Below are positions 59,966-64,000 of a stretch of 64,000 nt of DNA, piece after piece. The stretch covers positions 434,001 to 498,000 of the forward strand of contig JAWUZG010000014.1 of NCBI GenBank assembly GCA_036785705.1. Reading direction: 5' to 3'. Made by a program: the position numbers and the translations under genes. This stretch comes from Acanthornis magna (lineage: Eukaryota; Chordata; Aves; Passeriformes; Acanthizidae). The notes beneath the pieces were generated by a model that ran no database searches, had not been told where the DNA came from, and saw nothing but the letters and a program-made list of their open reading frames with translations. Every line of letters begins with the position of its first letter. Position 1 is the first letter of the stretch.

Positions 59966-61142
59966 CTGTCCTTTGGCCTGGGCACTCCCATTTGAGACAC
60001 TCGTAAGACCTCTCCCCTCTGTGGATCCTCTGGTGGCGGATCAGGTTGGAGCTCTGGCTGAAGCTCTTCCCACATTCCCCACACTCATAGGGCCGTTCTC
60101 CAGTGTGGACCCTCTGGTGGGAGATCAGGCTGGAGATGCAGCTGAAGCTCATCCCACATTGCCCACACTCGTAGGGCCTCTCCCCGGTGTGGATGCGCCG
60201 GTGGATGATGAGGTGGGAGTTGTGCTTGAAGCCCTTCCTGCACACAGGGCAGCGGAAGGGCCTCTCCTCTGTGTGAATCTGCTGGTGCATGAGGAGGTTG
60301 GATCTGGTCTGAAACCTCTTCCCACACTCGGGACACTCGTAGGGCCTCTCCCCAGAGTGGATCATCTGGTGGCGGATCAGGAGGGATCTCGTGCTGAAGC
60401 CCTTCCCACATGCCCCACACTTGTAGGGCCTCTCCCCAGTATGGATGTGCCGGTGCCTGATGAGGGTGGAGTTTTGCTTGAAGCCCTTCCTGCACTCAGG
60501 GCAGCGGAAGGGCCTCTCCTCCGTGTGAATCCGCTGATGCATGAGGAGGTTGGATCTGGTCTGAAACCTCTTCCCACACTCGGGACACTCGTAGGGCCTC
60601 TCCCCTGTGTGGATCCTCTGGTGGACCATCAGGCGGGATCTCTTGCTGAAGCCCTTTCCACATTCCCCACACTCGTAGGGCTTCTCCCCATCATGGAGCT
60701 GCTCAGGGACCACCAGGTCCGAGCTCTGGCTGAAGCTCTGGACGCCTTCCCGGCACAGGGTGGGTCTTTCCTCCTCAGAGCGCCCTGGCCTGGGTTTGCA
60801 GCCCCTCCTTGTGCGGCATCTCTGCGGCTTTTCCTCCCTCTTCAACTCCTGTGTCATGGAGCCGCTCAAAACGGCCTCTTCCACCAGGTTCTGCCCCAAG
60901 GGCTTGCCCTCCCTGGTCTCCGTCTGCAGCTCATTGCCTGGGGAGGAAGGACAAGGAGAGGATGGGATTTGCCTCCATGCCACACGGAAGGGGAAGGACA
61001 TCCCCCAATCTGTCCCTGCAGGACAGCATTGGCAGCGGGGCTGTCCTGCAGCCGGGGATGATGCTGGGCTGGGAGATGGAGCGGAAGAGAGGGGGAAAGG
61101 GGCAGTGACTTCCTCCTCACCTGCCTGCAGGTCCTCGTCCAT
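59958..61142 (-). CDS. C2H2 zinc-finger protein, 8 fingers plus chimeric C terminus (unit 5)
   Basis: Exon 2 is 60,937-59,958; exon 1 ends at 61,121 with a GT donor (183-base intron, frame kept). The ATG used by the paralogs is CCG here (61,172-61,170), so the first in-frame ATG is 61,142 (MDEDLQAG), giving 333 residues; an upstream exon could also supply a start. Leader and degenerate finger match the family. Eight complete fingers follow, including two very similar [10 protein letters not shown] fingers. A ninth begins (YECLKW) and then runs into antisense IIB exon 2 sequence (ECPGQRTVP) to the stop. The terminal finger, stop and 3' region of the paralogs are deleted. Eight fingers could still bind DNA. 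Confidence 0.75.
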   Translation of the reverse strand: MDEDLQAGEEEVTAPFPLSSAPSPSPASSPAAGQPRCQCCPAGTDWGMSFPFRVAWRQIPSSPCPSSPGNELQTETREGKPLGQNLVEEAVLSGSMTQELKREEKPQRCRTRRGCKPRPGRSEEERPTLCREGVQSFSQSSDLVVPEQLHDGEKPYECGECGKGFSKRSRLMVHQRIHTGERPYECPECGKRFQTRSNLLMHQRIHTEERPFRCPECRKGFKQNSTLIRHRHIHTGERPYKCGACGKGFSTRSLLIRHQMIHSGERPYECPECGKRFQTRSNLLMHQQIHTEERPFRCPVCRKGFKHNSHLIIHRRIHTGERPYECGQCGMSFSCISSLISHQRVHTGERPYECGECGKSFSQSSNLIRHQRIHRGERSYECLKWECPGQRTVP

Positions 61143-62657
61143 CTTCCTCTTCCTCACAGCCTCCTTCTCCGGCTGCCCAAGGTTTGGGAAAAGGGAAATC
61201 CTGGTTTGGGGGGAAAAAAAGGTGTGAGTGCCTTGGGTTGGGGGTTCCTCATGCCCAGGCTCAGCTCAGGCAGTGACTGGGTGTTCTGTTTCTATAAAAT
61301 CCTCCAAATATGAAGAGTGACCCCAAAAAAAGCCTCCCAGCAGTTCCCCCTTTCCATTCTCCTGTCTTTGGGGTGCTGGGGCTCCCCCTTCTCAAAGCTG
61401 CTGGGGCTCCCGAGGGTTCTGGGGATCCCCCTTCTCCGGGCTCCAGCTTAGGGATGCCGTGGGGTTTTGGTGGTCCTGGGGGTCCCTTCTTCCCTGATGA
61501 TGCTTTGGCTCCCAGGGTCCCCCTCTTCAGGCTCCCCCCACTCCAGGCACTCGGGGCTTCCCCCTCTCTCCGCCGCCCCTTTCAGCATCACAGTGTCCCG
61601 GCCCTGCCTCATCTCCAGGCTCCCCCACCTCTCCAGGCTGCCGGGGGTCCCCCAGCTCCGCTATCGCCCCTCTCTGCTCTCTCCACTCTGGGAGACCTGC
61701 GTTTTACCTCCCGGCTCTCCGGGGGATCGCCTAAACCGATGTCCTCTCTCACCAATACCAGGCAATTCCCACATGGACCCCTCCAGTATTCCCCCAAGGT
61801 CCATTTAAGGCTCTCCTTTGGAATCTTGCAAGATCCAAACATCCCCTCTGGCCCAGAAAATCCTCACCAGGGACATGCAAAGATATCTGGGATTCAATTC
61901 CAGAAACTGCGAGTTCCAAATACCCCTCCAAAAAAACAACCCTCCGGAAGACGCCCTGATAGATATGGGGAAAGCTCACCCTCCCTGGTCACCTGTGGAA
62001 TGTGCGGTGGGCAATGATCCCAGAGCCAGGGGTGCTGCAGACACAGTGGATGGTGAAACCTCATGGTTCTCCTGCTCCTCCTTTTCCTGCTCCTCCTCCT
62101 CCTCTCTCCCTCCTCTTCCTCCCAATCTGCCTCCGCTCTTCCACAAGGCACTCCTTCCCCACCCTCCTCTGCCCCACAGCTGCTGCAGCACAGGCTGCTG
62201 GGATTGGGGAAGCCCCTGATTAGCCCCAGAGATGGACAGGGGGCTTGGGAACCCTCCAGTGCAGATCCACCTTCCCCAGAGTCCCAGGGTATTGCTCTGG
62301 GGATCAAGTGCTGGGGGACAGGGTTGAACCCCCATTCAACTGCCCTTCTCCTTTCCCAACCCCACATTTCCCTCCCCTCTCCTCCCCTTTTCCATCCTTC
62401 TCCCAATCCACAGACCACTACCAACTCAATTTCGGTCTCCCATCCCCAACCCGCTCTCTTTGGGGGTCCCAGACCCCTCTTTTCCACTGCTCTTCTCTCC
62501 CTTTCACCACCGTCCCCTCAATCCCCAGCCCCCCTCTCCCATGATTGCTTTTGGGGCTTCCAGGTCCCTTCCTGCCCACTTTGGGGGTCCCAATCCCCAT
62601 TTCGCTCACTTTGGGGTCCCAGCTCCCACCCCCCTTCTCACCGCACCCCCTGCTCAC
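61143..62657 (-). other. Conserved spacer between IIB exon 1 and zinc-finger gene (unit 5)
   Basis: Non-coding as far as can be seen. Contains the acceptor for a 5' zinc-finger exon at 61,201-61,202, the conserved block 61,280-61,740, a 41-base AG/GT segment near 62,000-62,045 and a pyrimidine-rich tract. Near-exact reverse of 33,606-34,984. Confidence 0.5.
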
Positions 62658-62728
62658 CCCGCGGCCGGGGGCACTGCCAGCACCACCAGTGCCACCAGGA
62701 CGGCCCCAGCTGCCCCCACACGGCCCAT
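62658..62728 (-). CDS. MHC class II beta exon 1 (signal peptide exon), orphan copy, unit 5
   Basis: 71 bases with GTGAGC donor; the peptide has VLAVPPAAG at the end where the others have VLGVPPAAG. CpG-rich flank from 62,729 to about 63,060. This is the only unit where joining this exon to the zinc-finger acceptor (61,200) keeps the zinc-finger frame (71 + 28 bases). Confidence 0.75.
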
Positions 62729-63490
62729 GCCCAGCGCCGGGCAGGTGCCCACAGCCCCAAAGCAGCCGCGCTCTGCCCTGGGGGGGTCCCCAAAGCGGCC
62801 CCGCCCCGCGCGGCACTGCGAGCACCAGGCTGGAGCAGTGCGGAGCGCGGGCGGGCGGCATCAGCCGTGCCCGGGCAGGGCCGGGCCCCGCGGGACAGCT
62901 CCCCCCGCACTCGGCCCCAACGGGACAGTGCCCAGCGGGGGGGCCCGGCCTGCCCGCCCCACACCTCCCCCTCCCCAAATTCCGCTCCCAGCGCCGCTGG
63001 GGCCGAGGGGGGCGCAGCTGGGCTCCAGAGCTGCCGGAGACACGTGTCCCCCGCTGCCAGTGCCACCTCCCGAAGGATTAGGGCTACCCCAAAACTCCCT
63101 CTCAGGTGGCCGATACCCCGCAAGCCCTGAAGGAGTGGGGTCCCCCCGCCTTCATCACCCCCAACCTTCGGCTGCCTCATCCCAGGCCCCAGCCCACACA
63201 TCCCCCTCCCCCACACTTCATCCCACACCCCAATCCACATCCCACCCTGCCCGGGACCCAGCCCACCCCATCCCACTTCTCCCGCCAGCCGCCACTGGGA
63301 CCCCCCAAAAACCCGCGTGCCGGGGACTCCCCAATATCCCCCCAGGGGCATTTGCAACTCACATTTGGAGTCCTGCAAGATCCAAAAGTCCGCCCCCTCC
63401 CTCCCTAAAAAAAATTCAAACAAACAAGCCCTCCTAGGATCAACCAAAGATATTTGGGGCTCGGTTCTGGAGCCCTACAAGGTCCAAAAA

Positions 63491-63993
63491 TGAGAAATGG
63501 GTAGTCAATAGGTAACTCAAGTTAACTACTGAGGGACAGAATATGTAAATTCTAAAACCTAGGAAAACAGAATTCCCTTAATCTTCTCAAGATAAGAGGG
63601 ACAAGAATCTGTTTGAGGCCATCACAGAAACCACTCAATCATCCCACCAAGGACTGCACATGCTCCAGAGAGAAAGGTGGAAAGTACATTGTGATGAAGA
63701 CTACCAGAACTTCATCATGAGAAGACCCCCAAAGATCACCAGGACACACAGCACAGGCGTGGCCCACATGCTAATGATATTAAGGATTTCCGAGAAATGA
63801 TTTGTATAACCTCTCCTATCCCAGGGAATGTGATGAACATTCATGAATGTTACCCATAACATGGTATGCTGGAAGTGCCGGGGTGTGTGTGTTTGGAGGA
63901 GCGATCCCCCACATGCGGCACACCAAATAAAGCAAATACCCACTGCTCTGACTTTGTCTCTGAAGTGTCTCTGGGCCTGCTTGGGGAGAATCA
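63491..63993 (+). repeat. 5' LTR of a second gamma-like ERV copy
   Basis: 503 bases, TGAGAAATGGG...GAATCA, AATAAA near 63,926, followed by AATTGGC as in the provirus at 32,268. The host flank CCAAAAA is the same as at 32,772. The window ends seven bases into the internal region, so a plus-strand provirus should follow. Confidence 0.8.
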
Positions 63994-64000
63994 AATTGGC

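Larger units (their letters stand above)
59365..63490 (-). repeat. Cassette unit 5
   Basis: Same parts and orientation as unit 1, about 59 kb away. It lacks the roughly 500-base spacer that normally separates the zinc-finger gene from the IIB exon 2 relic. From 61,278 outward it is the reverse of unit 3, including the LTR that follows. Confidence 0.85.

Overview
The window looks like a repeat-rich, MHC-linked block of a passerine bird genome. Evidence: repeated MHC class II beta (IIB) first exons and broken second exons; oligo-C2H2 zinc-finger genes of the expanded songbird type (short charged leader, then TGERPY/TEERPF-linked fingers, no KRAB or SCAN); a CR1 LINE scrap; and alpharetrovirus-like, gamma-like and LTR-only endogenous retroviruses (ERVs). 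No bacterial-style operon exists. Most long reading frames are GC-rich shadows on the opposite strand of real features.

The main theme is one cassette: IIB exon 1 with a GC-rich 5' flank, then a two-exon zinc-finger gene on the same strand, then a broken IIB exon 2 on the opposite strand. Copies: unit 1 (minus, 1-4,690), unit 2 (plus, 12,540-17,700), unit 3 (plus, 32,772-34,984, truncated before its zinc-finger gene), unit 4 (plus, 41,640-47,460), unit 5 (minus, 59,365-63,490). A partial sixth copy lies at 26,160-26,946. Four zinc-finger genes have intact reading frames with 6 to 8 fingers (973-2,047 minus; 15,201-16,192 plus; 44,098-45,256 plus; 59,958-61,142 minus).

Unit 2 sits between the arms of a large inverted repeat (3,721-12,395 and 18,540-26,946). 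Each arm carries a two-finger fragment, a GC-rich segment, a ~1.07 kb solo LTR and a degenerate ERV with a gag-like piece. Unit 4 is flanked by shorter inverted arms related to the inner ends of the first pair, with TGATGTCA-rich minisatellites. A third inverted pair (32,269-34,984 and 61,278-63,993) includes the same ERV LTR junction.

ERVs occupy 26,947-32,771 (gamma-like, pol remnants, two ~500 bp LTRs), 34,985-39,798 (alpharetrovirus-like pol and env, 5' deleted) and 52,525-59,286 (three LTRs of differing sequence, a gag remnant and a tRNA-Trp type primer site). All show lesions. 49,149-49,807 is a 38-bp minisatellite. Large parts of the inverted arms and 53,700-57,980 hold no gene I can recognise.

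No intact IIB gene is present (only exon 1 and part of exon 2 are seen). The zinc-finger genes are the best candidates for function. The MHC pieces look like passengers, or possibly donors of promoter or first-exon sequence. All similarity statements come from reading the sequence by eye, not from alignment software.
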